Positions 38,518-48,316 of a stretch of DNA of 64,000 nt are shown here, one piece after another. Below the pieces are notes generated by a model. That model was given only the letters and a program-made list of their open reading frames with translations, ran no database searches and had not been told where the DNA came from. The DNA is from Chelatococcus asaccharovorans (GTDB lineage Bacteria; Pseudomonadota; Alphaproteobacteria; Rhizobiales; Beijerinckiaceae). Each line of letters begins with the position of its first letter. Position 1 is the first letter of the stretch. Made by a program: the position numbers and the translations under genes. The DNA is taken from NCBI RefSeq assembly GCF_003201475.1, contig NZ_QJJK01000004.1:380631-444630 (forward strand), written 5' to 3'.

Positions 38518-39717
38518 TCAAGGCTGGAGATTGGCGGAAAGATCGGCGTTGCGCTGCCGCGCCAGCCCTTCCGCCTTCATCCGCTCCGCCGAAGAGAGGT
38601 CCTTCAGCGCATCGTCGAGCCACCGGTCGGTGAGACCTTGCTGCGCCGCCATCAGATTCCAGGATGCGGCCTCGACCCGGCTTTTCGGCACGCCCCGGCC
38701 CATCAGCAGCAGGCGTGCATAGCGGTTTTGCGCAATGGCATTGCCGCGACCGGCCGCCAGCGCGAACAGGCGCGCGGCGCGTTTCTCATCAGCCTTCACG
38801 CCCTCGCCGTTGAACAGCATGATCGCGTATTCGACCTGCGCGCTGATATTGTCGTTGGCGGCGGCACGCGCCATCCATTGCGCGGCCTCCGTATCACTTT
38901 GCTGTACGCCGCGGCCCTGTTTGGTCAGCACGGCGAGCGCATACTGGGCGTCGCCGATTTCGCCCTCCGCAGCGGTGCGCAACAGATCCACCGCGCGCTT
39001 CAGGTCATCCGGCTTGCCTGTGCTGATCAGCGCCACCGCGAGGTTATACGAGGCCGGTCCCTGGCCGGCCTTGGCGGCCTTCTCGAGATAGCCGAGGGCG
39101 GCCATCTCGTTCTTCGGCACCCCGCGGCCCGCCAGCATCATCATGGCCAGCCCGAAGGCCGCATTGGGATCGCCCTGTGCCTCCGCCAGCTTGTACCATT
39201 CCGCCGCCTTGGCGAAATCCTGGCGAACGCCGAGGCCCTGGTAGGTGAGTTCGGCAAGCAGGGTCAGCGCCGCCGCGTCACGCGGGTTCTGGTCGACGCG
39301 CGCCTTGGCCTCATCATAGGCGCGGCGATAGAGCCCCCGCTGGTAGGCGCCATAGGCGAGATCGGCATTCGGATCAGGCAGGCTAGGCAGCGTCGGTATG
39401 GCCGATGCCGCAGGCTGCCCAAAACCGCGCCGGCTGGGATCCCCGAACGGGCTGTCCGGCGCGTCGAGGCTCGGCGTCACCGTCGACGGCAACTGGCGGG
39501 GGCGCGTGCCCTGCGCCCCCCGATCACCGGCGAAGGGCAGCAAGCCCTGCGGGTTCACCGGGGCAGGGTTCACTGGGGCAGGGTTCACCGGTGCAGGGCT
39601 CGCCGGCGCGGGCTTGTCAGCAGGACGGCCGCCGGCCGGGACGCGCGCGCCATCCTGAGCTGCCGCGGCGGTGGCCGTCAGCAAGAGCCCGCCGAGGACG
39701 AGCGCCCGCGCGATCAT
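38518..39717 (-). CDS. Sel1-repeat protein with signal peptide
   Basis: 399 aa. A signal peptide (about residues 1-21, MIARALVLGGLLLTATAAAA) is followed by a Pro/Ala-rich segment with repeats of PAPVNPAP, then a run of Sel1-like repeats (about 125-385) of the A-xx-W-xx-x-A-x-x-G-x-x-x-A-x-x-x-L-A pattern, ending MKAEGLARQRNADLSANLQP. Sel1 proteins act as periplasmic scaffolds, often in envelope or exopolysaccharide control. Its ATG overlaps the ThiE-like stop by 4 bases, so it is translationally coupled to that gene. Confidence 0.85.
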   Translation of the reverse strand: MIARALVLGGLLLTATAAAAQDGARVPAGGRPADKPAPASPAPVNPAPVNPAPVNPQGLLPFAGDRGAQGTRPRQLPSTVTPSLDAPDSPFGDPSRRGFGQPAASAIPTLPSLPDPNADLAYGAYQRGLYRRAYDEAKARVDQNPRDAAALTLLAELTYQGLGVRQDFAKAAEWYKLAEAQGDPNAAFGLAMMMLAGRGVPKNEMAALGYLEKAAKAGQGPASYNLAVALISTGKPDDLKRAVDLLRTAAEGEIGDAQYALAVLTKQGRGVQQSDTEAAQWMARAAANDNISAQVEYAIMLFNGEGVKADEKRAARLFALAAGRGNAIAQNRYARLLLMGRGVPKSRVEAASWNLMAAQQGLTDRWLDDALKDLSSAERMKAEGLARQRNADLSANLQP

Positions 39718-40370
39718 GGCTCAGCCGGCACATTGGCGGCTATGCTGGCAAGGGCCTCGCTGATGGCTGCGGCCGGTCCGGCTGGGTGCGTCCAGGCCGC
39801 ATCGCCGAGCGCGACGAATTCGACGCCGGCCGCTGCGAGCGGGCCGACGTCGTCGAGGGTCGGCGCGAAGGCCACGCAAGGGATGGAAAAGATCGCCGCC
39901 CACCAGCCGGCGCGTTCCAGTGTCTCGGAGGCTGGTGGAATGCTGCCGTCAGGGCGTGGCTCGCCAAACATCACATAGTCCACATCGGCCTCGCCGGCCT
40001 GCATGGCGATGTGGCGGCTCTTGAGGCCGCCCACACCGAGAATCCGCTGGGGCCGGAGCTGCGATGCCGCATCCTCGAGCACGCCGGCTGGCTCCTCCAT
40101 GCTGCGGATATCGAGATGGGCGCCGTCCGCTCCGCCGCGTACCGCAACGGCCGCCGGGCCCGCAACGATGAGGGCGGCCCCTGCGTCCTGGACGATCGGT
40201 GCGAGGTCCTTGACGATATTCACGGCCGCCCGCTCGTCGTCGGTGACGAGCCGGAGCAGCACCGCAGCAACATCGCCGGCGGCGCAGGCGGCCTTCAGCA
40301 CAGGCGCAAAAGCCCGGGGATCGGTGACTGCGGGGCTGACAAGATAGAGACGGCAGAAGGGTTTGGTCAT
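39714..40370 (-). CDS. ThiE-like protein lacking catalytic residues
   Basis: 218-aa TIM-barrel protein of the thiamine-phosphate synthase family: RLYLVSP start, GADGAHLDIRS near residue 79-89 where ThiE has GxHLGxxD, and YVMFGEP near 131-137. However the Q-x-R-x-K motif near the N-terminus, the I-N-D motif and the G-P-x-F-x-T-x-T-K phosphate loop are all missing, so thiamine synthesis is doubtful. Start at the ATG 40370; longer reading to 41258 is a shadow of fba. It lies between fba and the Sel1 gene, coupled to the latter. Confidence 0.75.
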   Translation of the reverse strand: MTKPFCRLYLVSPAVTDPRAFAPVLKAACAAGDVAAVLLRLVTDDERAAVNIVKDLAPIVQDAGAALIVAGPAAVAVRGGADGAHLDIRSMEEPAGVLEDAASQLRPQRILGVGGLKSRHIAMQAGEADVDYVMFGEPRPDGSIPPASETLERAGWWAAIFSIPCVAFAPTLDDVGPLAAAGVEFVALGDAAWTHPAGPAAAISEALASIAANVPAEP

Positions 40371-40591
40371 TCGTTCACTCGATGCCACGCAATCGCTATG
40401 CTCCGCGGTTAGCGCGGAGCATAGCCTGATTCTGCCGTGATTCTGTCGTTGATGATGGCGCGAGAGTGGCGCGCCATCATTCGCCATCATACCAAAAAGC
40501 GAAGATGCTGACGCATCCGCGCTTTGGCGACGCTCAGGCGCCGCGCGGGCTTGACCAACGTGCGATGACCAGCGCTCATCGCACGGTGGCA

Positions 40592-41656
40592 TTAGCTGAT
40601 CTTGGGCGCAAGCTCGCCCTTTTCGTAGCGTTTGGCCATGGCGGCCAGCGACAACGGCTTGATCTTGCCGGCCTGGCCGGCGGTGCCGAATTCCTCGAAA
40701 CGCTGCTTGCAGAGCTTCGTCATGGCGTCCATGGCGGGCTTCAGATATTTGCGCGGGTCGAACTCGCCCTTGTTCTCGGTGAGGACCTTGCGGATCTGGC
40801 CGGTCATCGCCATGCGGTTGTCGGTGTCGATGTTGATCTTGCGCACGCCGTGCTTGATGCCGCGCTGGATCTCTTCCACCGGCACGCCCCAGGTCTGGGG
40901 CATCTCGCCGCCATAGGCGTTGATGATGTCCTGCAGGTCCTGCGGCACGGACGACGAGCCGTGCATGACGAGGTGGGTGTTCGGCAGGCGGCGGTGGATT
41001 TCCTCGATCACGTTCATGGCGAGGATGGCGCCGTCGGGCTTGCGCGTGAACTTGTAGGCGCCATGCGAGGTGCCCATGGCGATGGCAAGCGCATCGACCT
41101 CGGTTTCCTTGACGAATTTCACGGCCTCGGCCGGATCGGTCAGCAACTGGTCGTGGCTGATCTCGCCCTCGACGCCGTGGCCGTCTTCCTGTTCGCCGCC
41201 GCCGTGCTCCAGCGAGCCGAGCACGCCGAGCTCGCCTTCCACCGAGACGCCGCCCCAATGGGCCATCTCCACCACCTTGCGGGTGATGCCGACATTATAG
41301 TCCCAGTCCGCCGGGGTCTTGCCGTCGGCCTTCAGCGAGCCGTCCATCATCACGGAGGTGAAGCCGTACTGGATGGCGGTGGCGCAGGTCGCCTCGTTGT
41401 TGCCGTGGTCGAGATGCATGCACAGCGGAATATGCGGATAGAGCTCGGCCAGGCCCTCGATCAGCTTCGCCAGAACGAGGTCGTTGGCGTAGGCGCGTGC
41501 GCCGCGGCTCGCCTGGATGATCACCGGGGCGTCCACCGCGTCGGCCGCAGCCATGATGGCGAGGCCCTGTTCCATGTTGTTGATGTTGAAAGCGGGCACG
41601 CCATAGCCGTTTTCCGCGGCATGATCGAGCAACTGGCGCAGGGTGATGCGAGACAC
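40592..41656 (-). CDS. fba: Class II fructose-bisphosphate aldolase
   Basis: 354-aa zinc enzyme that cleaves fructose-1,6-bisphosphate, and in reverse serves gluconeogenesis or the Calvin cycle. HLDHGN at 81-86 holds the catalytic Asp83 and zinc His84; [17 protein letters not shown] (about 138-154), [12 protein letters not shown] and [12 protein letters not shown] are the other signature blocks of the CbbA-type subgroup. It follows pgk after a 242-base spacer with palindromes, and is followed by the ThiE-like gene. Confidence 0.96.
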   Translation of the reverse strand: MSRITLRQLLDHAAENGYGVPAFNINNMEQGLAIMAAADAVDAPVIIQASRGARAYANDLVLAKLIEGLAELYPHIPLCMHLDHGNNEATCATAIQYGFTSVMMDGSLKADGKTPADWDYNVGITRKVVEMAHWGGVSVEGELGVLGSLEHGGGEQEDGHGVEGEISHDQLLTDPAEAVKFVKETEVDALAIAMGTSHGAYKFTRKPDGAILAMNVIEEIHRRLPNTHLVMHGSSSVPQDLQDIINAYGGEMPQTWGVPVEEIQRGIKHGVRKINIDTDNRMAMTGQIRKVLTENKGEFDPRKYLKPAMDAMTKLCKQRFEEFGTAGQAGKIKPLSLAAMAKRYEKGELAPKIS

Positions 41657-41703
41657 GGTTTGGATCTCCTATGCGACGGTGGCCAGCGGCCACTCATGTG
41701 GTG

Positions 41704-41858
41704 GATTTGAAATTCGTCACAGAATGGATCGAGGGTGATGGACGAATTTCAAATCCGAAAACCACACGAGAATTACTAGCTTTCTAGTGTCCTGATCTCA
41801 TCCGAAATTCGAACGACACCCCCCGGAGATGATACGAATTTCGGTTTCGGGACACTAG
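41704..41858. repeat. Two adjacent palindromes between pgk and fba
   Basis: First hairpin: GATTTGAAATTCGTC at 41704-41718 with its exact complement at 41741-41755. Second hairpin: CTAGTGTCC...CCGAAATTCG at 41784 onward with CGAATTTCGG...GGGACACTAG ending at 41858; the outer tetranucleotides are CTAG. They could alter mRNA stability or termination between pgk and fba, and look like dispersed repeats. Confidence 0.75.
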
Positions 41859-41898
41859 GGGACGGGAGCGACAGGGCCGGTTGGCCCCGAATTGCGGA

Positions 41899-43095
41899 TC
41901 AGGGCACTTTCAGAGCGCTGACACCCGGCAGGTCCTTGCCTTCGAGCCATTCGAGGAAGGCCCCGCCAGCCGTCGACACATAGGTGAAGTCGTCGGCAAC
42001 CCCGGCGTGGTGCAGCGCCGCGACGGTATCGCCGCCACCGGCGATGGACACGAGCTTGCCTTGCTTCGTCCGCTCGGCTGCGTGGCGGGCGGCGACAACG
42101 GTGCCATGGTCGAAGGGCGCGAGTTCGAACGCACCGAGCGGGCCGTTCCAGACGATGGTCGCGGCGTCGTCGATTGCGGCCTTGATCCGCTCGATCGACT
42201 GCGGCCCGACGTCGAGAATCATGCCGTCGGTCGGCACCGCATCGAAGCCATAGGCATGATGCGGCGCATGCGCCTTGAATTCGTAGGCGACCACCCCGTC
42301 CACCGGCAGGATGATGGCGCAGTTCTTCTCCTGCGCGACAGAGAGGACACGGCGGGCGGTGTCCGCGAGGTCCTTCTCGGCGAGCGACTTGCCGATATTG
42401 ACGCCCTCAGCATGGAGGAAGGTGTTGGCCATGCCGCCGCCGATGACCAGCGCATCGACCTTGGCGACCAGATTCTCGAGGAGGTCGAGCTTGGTCGAGA
42501 CCTTCGCGCCGCCGACGATGGCGACGACCGGGCGCGCGGGCTTTTCGAGGCCCTTGCGCAGCGCGTCGAGCTCCGCCTGCATGCTGCGGCCGACATAGGC
42601 CGGGAGGACGTGGGCGAGGCCCTCGGTCGAGGCATGGGCGCGATGGGCGGCCGAGAAGGCGTCGTTGACATAGAGGTCGCCGAGCTTCGCGAGCTCGGCC
42701 ACGAAGGCCTTGTCGTTCTTTTCCTCGCCGGCATGGAAGCGCGTGTTCTCGAGCAGCAGGACATCGCCCTCGCCGAGTTTCGCGATGGCTTGAGCAGCGA
42801 CATCGCCGATGCAGTCGTTGGCGAAGGCGACAGGCTTGCCGAGCGCCGCGGATACGGCCTTCGCCACGGGCGCCAAGCTGTCCTTTGGCTCGCGCTTGCC
42901 TTTCGGGCGGCCGAAATGGGCAAGAAGCACGACCTTGCCGCCACGTGCGGAAATCTCGCGTAGCGTCGGTATCACCCGCTCGATGCGCGTGGCATCGGTG
43001 ACCTTGCCATCTTCCATCGGGACATTGATGTCGACGCGCACGAGGACGCGCTGCCCCTTCACCGGTGCTTCGTCGAGGGTGCGGAACGAGGTCAT
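41899..43095 (-). CDS. pgk: Phosphoglycerate kinase
   Basis: 398-aa monomeric kinase interconverting 1,3-bisphosphoglycerate and 3-phosphoglycerate. [20 protein letters not shown] (about 22-41) and [14 protein letters not shown] (about 57-70) form the 3PG site; GGAKVSTKL (about 197-205) and GGGDTVAAL near residue 350 are in the nucleotide-binding domain. Its ATG overlaps the stop of the preceding coiled-coil gene by 4 bases (ATGA), so translation is coupled to it. Confidence 0.97.
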   Translation of the reverse strand: MTSFRTLDEAPVKGQRVLVRVDINVPMEDGKVTDATRIERVIPTLREISARGGKVVLLAHFGRPKGKREPKDSLAPVAKAVSAALGKPVAFANDCIGDVAAQAIAKLGEGDVLLLENTRFHAGEEKNDKAFVAELAKLGDLYVNDAFSAAHRAHASTEGLAHVLPAYVGRSMQAELDALRKGLEKPARPVVAIVGGAKVSTKLDLLENLVAKVDALVIGGGMANTFLHAEGVNIGKSLAEKDLADTARRVLSVAQEKNCAIILPVDGVVAYEFKAHAPHHAYGFDAVPTDGMILDVGPQSIERIKAAIDDAATIVWNGPLGAFELAPFDHGTVVAARHAAERTKQGKLVSIAGGGDTVAALHHAGVADDFTYVSTAGGAFLEWLEGKDLPGVSALKVP

Positions 43096-43625
43096 AGGCC
43101 AAGGCCTCCTGCATAGCGGAGAAGGATGACGGCGAGCACGGCCCCGCCAACGGCGGCCAGCGCTGCGACGACGATGAGCGCGCCATAGCCGGGAAGCCGC
43201 CTGACGCGGTCGTGGACGACCGCGATGTCATCCTGGCGGGCCAGCGAGCCGGTGATACCCGTCGACTTTTCGATCTGCGCTTCGAGCCGCAGCATCAAGG
43301 CCTCGGAGCGCGCGAATTTTTCCTCGATGCGGGCCGCCTTTTCCTCGATGCGGGCCAACTGGTCGAGGCCGGGACGCTGGGTCGCCGGGACGGCCTGCTG
43401 CGCGGGTGCCGCGTGCGATTGCGATTGCGGTTGTGGGGGCGCGGGACGCGGAGCCGGCTGAGGCGCCGGATGGGGCGGGGGCGCAGCCCGCGTCTCGGCT
43501 GGGGGCTGAGGCGGCGGCGGTGCCGGACGCGTCTCGGGCTGTGCTGCTGGTGGGTGCGGCATGGCCTCTGCCTCAGGTGTCGACAGGCTGGGTTCGATAC
43601 GTCCGCTCGTCCGGGGGTCGCTCAT
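43092..43625 (-). CDS. Pro-rich coiled-coil protein with C-terminal membrane helix
   Basis: 177 aa (an ATG nine bases upstream at 43634 would add three). Residues 15-80 are extremely Pro/Ala-rich ([18 protein letters not shown] type), followed by a charged coiled coil with repeated RIEEKxAR units (about 88-125) and a membrane helix near the end ([20 protein letters not shown]). No known domain. Sits between gap and pgk and is translationally coupled to pgk, which suggests coexpression with glycolysis. Function unknown. Confidence 0.65.
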   Translation of the reverse strand: MSDPRTSGRIEPSLSTPEAEAMPHPPAAQPETRPAPPPPQPPAETRAAPPPHPAPQPAPRPAPPQPQSQSHAAPAQQAVPATQRPGLDQLARIEEKAARIEEKFARSEALMLRLEAQIEKSTGITGSLARQDDIAVVHDRVRRLPGYGALIVVAALAAVGGAVLAVILLRYAGGLGL

Positions 43626-43744
43626 GGCATCCATCCAGTTGCGAGAAGGAGTGGCGGGTAAAACGCCCGCCGATTATCCGTCATCACGGCGTGTCTGCCA
43701 GAGCCTCCCGCTCGCTGCGGCATGCACGGTCCTCGTTTCGAATG

Positions 43745-43773
43745 AAAAAGGCACCGGCCGTGCCGATGCCTTT
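43745..43773 (-). terminator. Intrinsic terminator of gap
   Basis: On the minus strand a stem AAAGGCA with TGCCTTT outside and GGCAC/GTGCC inside, followed by TTTTT. Lies 17 bases after the gap stop and separates gap from the downstream coiled-coil gene. Confidence 0.75.
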
Positions 43774-43789
43774 GACGATACGGAGTGGC

Positions 43790-44797
43790 TCAGATGAGCT
43801 TCGCCATCGCGACGGCCGTGTCGGACATGCGGTTGGAGAAGCCCCACTCGTTGTCATACCAGGACATCACACGGACCAGCTTTCCATCCAGCACCTTGGT
43901 CTGGTCAAAGGCGAAGGTGGAGGAATGGGGATCGTGGTTGAAGTCGATCGAGACGTTCGGCGCGTGGGTATAGGAGAGGATGCCCTTCAGCGGGCCGTCG
44001 GCTGCCGCCTTCAGGGCCGCGTTCACCTCATCCTTGGTCGTGGCGCGGCTCGGCACGAATTTGAAGTCGATGACCGAGACATTCGGCGTCGGAACGCGGA
44101 TCGAGGTGCCGTCGAGCTTGCCTGCGAGCTGCGGCAGCACGAGGCCCACCGCCTTGGCGGCGCCGGTCGAGGTCGGAATCATCGACATCGCCGCCGCGCG
44201 GGCGCGATAGAGGTCCTTATGCATGGTGTCGAGCGTCGGCTGGTCGCCGGTATAGGCGTGGATCGTCGTCATGAAGCCCTGTTCGATGCCGAAGGCGTCG
44301 TTCAGCACCATGGCGACGGGCGCAAGGCAATTCGTGGTGCAGGAGGCGTTGGAGACGACGAGGTGATCCTTGGTCAGCTTGTCGTGGTTGACGCCATAGA
44401 CGACGGTAAGGTCCGCGCCGTCGGCCGGCGCCGAGACCAGGACGCGCTTGGCGCCGGCGGCCAGATGCGCGGCTGCCTTCTCACGGCTCGTGAAGATGCC
44501 CGTGCATTCCAGTGCGATATCGACGCCGAGATCCTTGTGCGGCAGCTCGGCCGGATTGCGGATGGCCGTGACCTTGATCGGCCCGCGGCCGACATTGATG
44601 GTGTCGCCGTCGACCGTCACCTCATGCGGGAAGCGCCCGTGAACAGAGTCGAAACGCAGCAGATGGGCGTTCGTCTCGACCGGGCCGAGATCGTTGATCG
44701 CCACGACTTCGATGTCCGTGCGTCCGCCTTCCACGATGGCCCGCAACACGTTGCGCCCGATCCGCCCGAACCCATTGATCGCGACCCGAACCGCCAT
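43790..44797 (-). CDS. gap: Glyceraldehyde-3-phosphate dehydrogenase, type I
   Basis: 335 aa, tetrameric enzyme of glycolysis. NAD motif INGFGRIGR at residues 7-15, catalytic Cys153 in SNASCTTNC, and the C-terminal [12 protein letters not shown]. It lies between tkt and pgk in the common alphaproteobacterial order, and ends with its own terminator. Confidence 0.98.
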   Translation of the reverse strand: MAVRVAINGFGRIGRNVLRAIVEGGRTDIEVVAINDLGPVETNAHLLRFDSVHGRFPHEVTVDGDTINVGRGPIKVTAIRNPAELPHKDLGVDIALECTGIFTSREKAAAHLAAGAKRVLVSAPADGADLTVVYGVNHDKLTKDHLVVSNASCTTNCLAPVAMVLNDAFGIEQGFMTTIHAYTGDQPTLDTMHKDLYRARAAAMSMIPTSTGAAKAVGLVLPQLAGKLDGTSIRVPTPNVSVIDFKFVPSRATTKDEVNAALKAAADGPLKGILSYTHAPNVSIDFNHDPHSSTFAFDQTKVLDGKLVRVMSWYDNEWGFSNRMSDTAVAMAKLI

Positions 44798-44864
44798 AAC
44801 CTCACTCCTCCGCTTGGCCTCCCGCCATGGGGAGGCCTCCGTTCCAAAAAGATACCGACCGTCA

Positions 44865-46853
44865 TCAGCCGTTGTGGCGCGCGGTCACTCGCTCGACAAC
44901 GCTCTCAGCCGTAATGCCGAAATAAGCGTAAAGATCCTTGTAGGGCCCGCTCGCGCCGAATGTCGCCATCCCCACGAAGATACCATCGTGGCCGATGACG
45001 GCGTCCCAGCCGAAACGGACCGCGGCCTCGATGGCCACCTTGATGGGCGCATCGCCGATCACGGCCTTCTGCACGTCCTCCGGCTGCTCGAGGAAGAGTT
45101 CGAGCGACGGCACGGAGACGACGCGGGCATGGATGCCCTTCTCGGCGAGCTGAGCCTGCGCCGCGACCGCGATCTCGACCTCCGAGCCCGAAGCGAAGAG
45201 CGTCGCGGTGGGCTTGCCGCCCGCGGGTGACAGCTCATAAGCCCCCATGGCGCAGAGATTGCTCTCGACGGGCTCCTTGCGCAGGAGCGGCAGGTTCTGG
45301 CGCGTGAGCGCGAGGACCGTCGGGCCGTCCTTGCGGGTGAGCGCAAGCTGCCAGGCTTCAGCCGTTTCGACGGCATCGGCCGGGCGGAAGACGCGCATGT
45401 TCGGCATGGCGCGAAGCGCCGCCAGATGCTCCACCGGCTGGTGGGTGGGACCATCCTCGCCAAGTCCGATGGAATCGTGCGTCATGACGTAGACCACGCT
45501 CGCGCCCATCAGCGCCGCGAGGCGCATGGCCGGGCGCGCGTAGTCCGTGAAGACCATGAAGGTCGCGCCGGCCGGCAGGAAGCCGCCATGCAGGGCGATG
45601 CCGTTCATGGCCGCGGCCATGCCGAATTCGCGGATGCCGTAGTGGATATAGCGGCCACTGAAATCCGCGGCATTGACGGCCTTAGCCGTCTTGGTGCGGG
45701 TGTTGTTCGACGGCGTCAGGTCGGCCGAGCCGATCGCCATTTCCGGCAGGAGCGGCACGACGGCCTCAAGGACGAGTTCGCTGGCCTTGCGCGTGGCGAT
45801 CGACGGCGCCTCGGCGATCAGCTTGCCCTTCAGCGCCGAGATGGTCGGACCAAGCGCCTTCGGGCGCTCGCCGACAAGCCGGCGCACGAAATCGTCGCGC
45901 GTATTCTGCGGTGCGGCGGCAAGGCGGCGCTGCCATTCCTCGCGCGCGGCGCGGCCACGTTCGCCGATCGCGCGCCAGGCGCTGGCAATATCTGTGGGAA
46001 TCTCGAAGGGGCCGTATTCCCATTTCAGGGCTGCCTTGGCGCCCGCCAGCTCCTCGGCGCCGAGCGGCTCGCCATGGGCCTTGGAGGTGCCGGCCTTCTT
46101 CGGCGCACCGAAGCCGATGGTGGTGCGGCAGGCAATCATCACGGGCCGGTCGGCGGTGCGCGCATCGGCGATGGCGGCAGCGACGGCCTGGGGATCATGC
46201 CCATCGACGCGCGAGGCGAGCCAGCCGGCCGCCTCGAACCGCTTCACCTGGTCCACGGTGTCGGCAAGCGAAAGCGGGCCATCGATCGAGATGCCGTTGT
46301 CGTCGTAGAGGACGATGAGCCGCGAGAGCTTGAGATGGCCGGCGAGCGCGATGGCCTCGTGGCTGATGCCCTCCATCAGGTCGCCGTCCGAGGCGATCAC
46401 ATAGGTATAGTGGTCGACGAGGTCCTCGCCGAACTCGGCGGCGAGCATGCGCTCGGCCAGCGCCATGCCGACCGCGGTCGCGAGCCCCTGGCCGAGCGGG
46501 CCTGTGGTCGTCTCGACGCCCGGCGTCACGAAATTCTCAGGGTGGCCCGGGGTCTTCGAATGCAACTGGCGGAAGCGCTTGATCTCGTCGAGCGTGACGC
46601 TCTCGTAGCCGGTCAGATGCAGCAGGGAATAGAGCAGCATCGAGCCATGGCCCGCCGACAACACGAAGCGGTCGCGATCGGGCCAGGACGGGTCGGCGGC
46701 ATCGAATTTCAGAAACCGCGAGAACAGGACCGTCGCGACATCGGCCATGCCCATGGGCAGACCGGGGTGGCCGGACTTGGCCTTCTCCACCCCATCCATG
46801 GAAAGGGCGCGGAGCGCATTGGCCAGACGGTCGTGTTCAACCTGGGATGTCAT
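44865..46853 (-). CDS. tkt: Transketolase
   Basis: Thiamine-diphosphate enzyme of 662 aa that transfers two-carbon units in the pentose phosphate and Calvin cycles. Hallmarks: [19 protein letters not shown] near residues 26-44, [20 protein letters not shown] near 156-175 (thiamine-diphosphate site) and the [18 protein letters not shown] segment near 470-487. The start at 46853 ([18 protein letters not shown]) gives the family length. First gene of the minus-strand central carbon cluster; divergent from the DUF4164 gene. Confidence 0.97.
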   Translation of the reverse strand: MTSQVEHDRLANALRALSMDGVEKAKSGHPGLPMGMADVATVLFSRFLKFDAADPSWPDRDRFVLSAGHGSMLLYSLLHLTGYESVTLDEIKRFRQLHSKTPGHPENFVTPGVETTTGPLGQGLATAVGMALAERMLAAEFGEDLVDHYTYVIASDGDLMEGISHEAIALAGHLKLSRLIVLYDDNGISIDGPLSLADTVDQVKRFEAAGWLASRVDGHDPQAVAAAIADARTADRPVMIACRTTIGFGAPKKAGTSKAHGEPLGAEELAGAKAALKWEYGPFEIPTDIASAWRAIGERGRAAREEWQRRLAAAPQNTRDDFVRRLVGERPKALGPTISALKGKLIAEAPSIATRKASELVLEAVVPLLPEMAIGSADLTPSNNTRTKTAKAVNAADFSGRYIHYGIREFGMAAAMNGIALHGGFLPAGATFMVFTDYARPAMRLAALMGASVVYVMTHDSIGLGEDGPTHQPVEHLAALRAMPNMRVFRPADAVETAEAWQLALTRKDGPTVLALTRQNLPLLRKEPVESNLCAMGAYELSPAGGKPTATLFASGSEVEIAVAAQAQLAEKGIHARVVSVPSLELFLEQPEDVQKAVIGDAPIKVAIEAAVRFGWDAVIGHDGIFVGMATFGASGPYKDLYAYFGITAESVVERVTARHNG

Positions 46854-47137
46854 TGTTTCGCCTGCACGCGTTCGGAGGTCACTGCGATCGCGAAAAATCG
46901 CGCGATGGACGTGAGGCGCAGGAGCGCCCGGCACGCTGTGGGCTTGATAGCAGCAGATATGGGCAAGTCAAAGAGGCACATTGACGTTCTATCTTGCACT
47001 CTGCACCCTGACGCGCAGAATTGGCAGGGATATGGCAGAGATTCGGGTGCGCGCGATCGTGCGCTGCAATGTCGGCTGGCAGGGTGCGGCCGCCCCTTGC
47101 CGTGGCTGTGGACACCGGGGCCGGGAGGGCGATCGAC

Positions 47138-47410
47138 ATGACGCTTGCTGAGGCGCTGAAGCGGCTCGAGGCGGCGATCGGGACGCTTGAGGCCGCCACC
47201 ATGCGCCGGTTGGAGACCGAGCGCCGCCGTGGCGATCTTGAAACCGAGCTGTCGCTGATGCAGGACGATCGGGCGCGGATGGCGGTGGAACTCGACGGCA
47301 CGCTGGCGCGCCTCAACAATCTGGAGGCCGTCACCGAGGATGTCGACAAGCGGCTGGCCCGCGCGACAAGCGTCGTGGGCGCAATCTTGGCCGGGGCTGC
47401 GCCGCGTTAG
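47138..47410 (+). CDS. DUF4164 coiled-coil protein
   Basis: 90 aa, almost entirely predicted coiled coil (MTLAEALKRLEAAIGTLEAA then DLETELSLMQDDRARMAVEL). The DUF4164 family is found next to zapA in Hyphomicrobiales. ATG at 47138 with GGGAGGG 8 bases before it. An extra 39 codons upstream in frame are not supported. It may assist cell division along with ZapA, but this is inferred from position alone. Confidence 0.82.
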   Translation: MTLAEALKRLEAAIGTLEAATMRRLETERRRGDLETELSLMQDDRARMAVELDGTLARLNNLEAVTEDVDKRLARATSVVGAILAGAAPR

Positions 47411-47547
47411 GAGCAAGTCCCATTCACAAGTCCCATTCAAGGGCACATGAGCGTTCTCATTCCGTGTTATCCCGGCGGGCTGCGTGGAAGCCCGGGAAGG
47501 GGATTGAAGAAAAGGGGACTCAAGAGTTGTGCATCCGGGGTGAATGG

Positions 47548-47580
47548 ATCCCCTTCCCGTCGCTTCGCGACGCCGGGGAT
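47548..47580. repeat. Small palindrome in the DUF4164-zapA spacer
   Basis: ATCCCC/GGGGAT outside and CGTCGC-TTC-GCGACG inside. The surrounding text (GTGAATGGATCCCC and the flanking CCCGGCGGGCT...AGCCCGGG) looks like a dispersed repeat. Most of the 263-base spacer between 47411 and 47673 is palindromic. Confidence 0.6.
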
Positions 47581-47673
47581 GACACGCCGTGGTTCGCTGT
47601 GCGTTTGTGGAGTGCGCCGTTGGTGATCAAGGGGAATTCCGTTTCGCACGGATGTGGGGGCGGGGAGGGCTGA

Positions 47674-48045
47674 ATGGCGGAGGTCAATGTCAGCATTGCC
47701 GGGCGCAACTATCGCATGGCCTGCGGCCCGGGCGAGGAGGAGCATATCGCTGAACTGGCGGGTCTGCTCGATGGACGCATTCTCGAGCTCAGGCAGTCCT
47801 TTGGCGAGATCGGCGACATGCGCCTGCATGTCATGGCGGCGCTCACCATCGCGGACGAGTTGTCCGAGGCGAAGCGCGGCATGGCCAATCTCGAAGCCGA
47901 GGTGGCCAAGCTCAAGGATGCGGTCGGGGCCGGCGATGAACGGGTGGGGGCCATGGAGGCCGAGCTCACCGAGGCGGTGGCTTCCGCCGCGGCGCGCATC
48001 GAGCGCATCGCCCGCGAGCTGAACACGCCGCAGCAGAACGGTTGA
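47674..48045 (+). CDS. zapA: Cell division protein ZapA
   Basis: 123-aa protein that crosslinks FtsZ filaments. N-terminal VNVSIAGRNYRMACGPGEEE (about 4-23) and the helical part LLDGRILELRQSFGEIGDMR (about 32-51) fit ZapA, followed by a coiled coil. The GGGGAGGG before the ATG is a strong ribosome binding site. The 6S RNA and 5-FCL genes follow, as in most proteobacteria. Confidence 0.93.
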   Translation: MAEVNVSIAGRNYRMACGPGEEEHIAELAGLLDGRILELRQSFGEIGDMRLHVMAALTIADELSEAKRGMANLEAEVAKLKDAVGAGDERVGAMEAELTEAVASAAARIERIARELNTPQQNG

Positions 48046-48109
48046 TTCCGGGCCGGATTGCTTGGATTGCGCGCGGAATGATGCGTGATGGCGACTGGCC
48101 ACTAGTATT

Positions 48110-48299
48110 CCGCGCGGGAGGCGACTATCTTCGGTCACGCGGGGCTATGGGGTGCGTCAGGAGACATATTCCCCGGGGCCTTACGATCTCCTAGGGAGCT
48201 GTTCCTGGCCAGGTCCGTGGACCTGGACACACGGCGCCCACCTACTTATGTAGGTTCCCGGGATCGTCACTCCAACGGCCTTCGTGGCTCCGCGCTTTT
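48110..48299 (+). ncRNA. ssrS: 6S RNA
   Basis: Located between zapA and 5-formyltetrahydrofolate cyclo-ligase, the standard 6S position. The ends form a closing stem (GCGCGGGAGGC near 48112-48122 with GGCTCCGCGC near 48286-48296), and the interior contains a long rod with a large bubble: GGGGTGCGTCAGG, TTCCCCGGGGCCTTACGATCTCC and the 3' CCTACTTATGTAGG hairpin. It binds sigma70 RNA polymerase and mimics an open promoter. Ends are approximate. It reads into TTTTCTC, which may be the end signal. Confidence 0.85.
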
Positions 48300-48316
48300 C
48301 TCAACGGGTCGAGCCT

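Noticed and set aside
45426-47141. A 571-codon plus-strand frame over transketolase
   Set aside because: Shadow of tkt, whose thiamine diphosphate motifs are intact on the minus strand.
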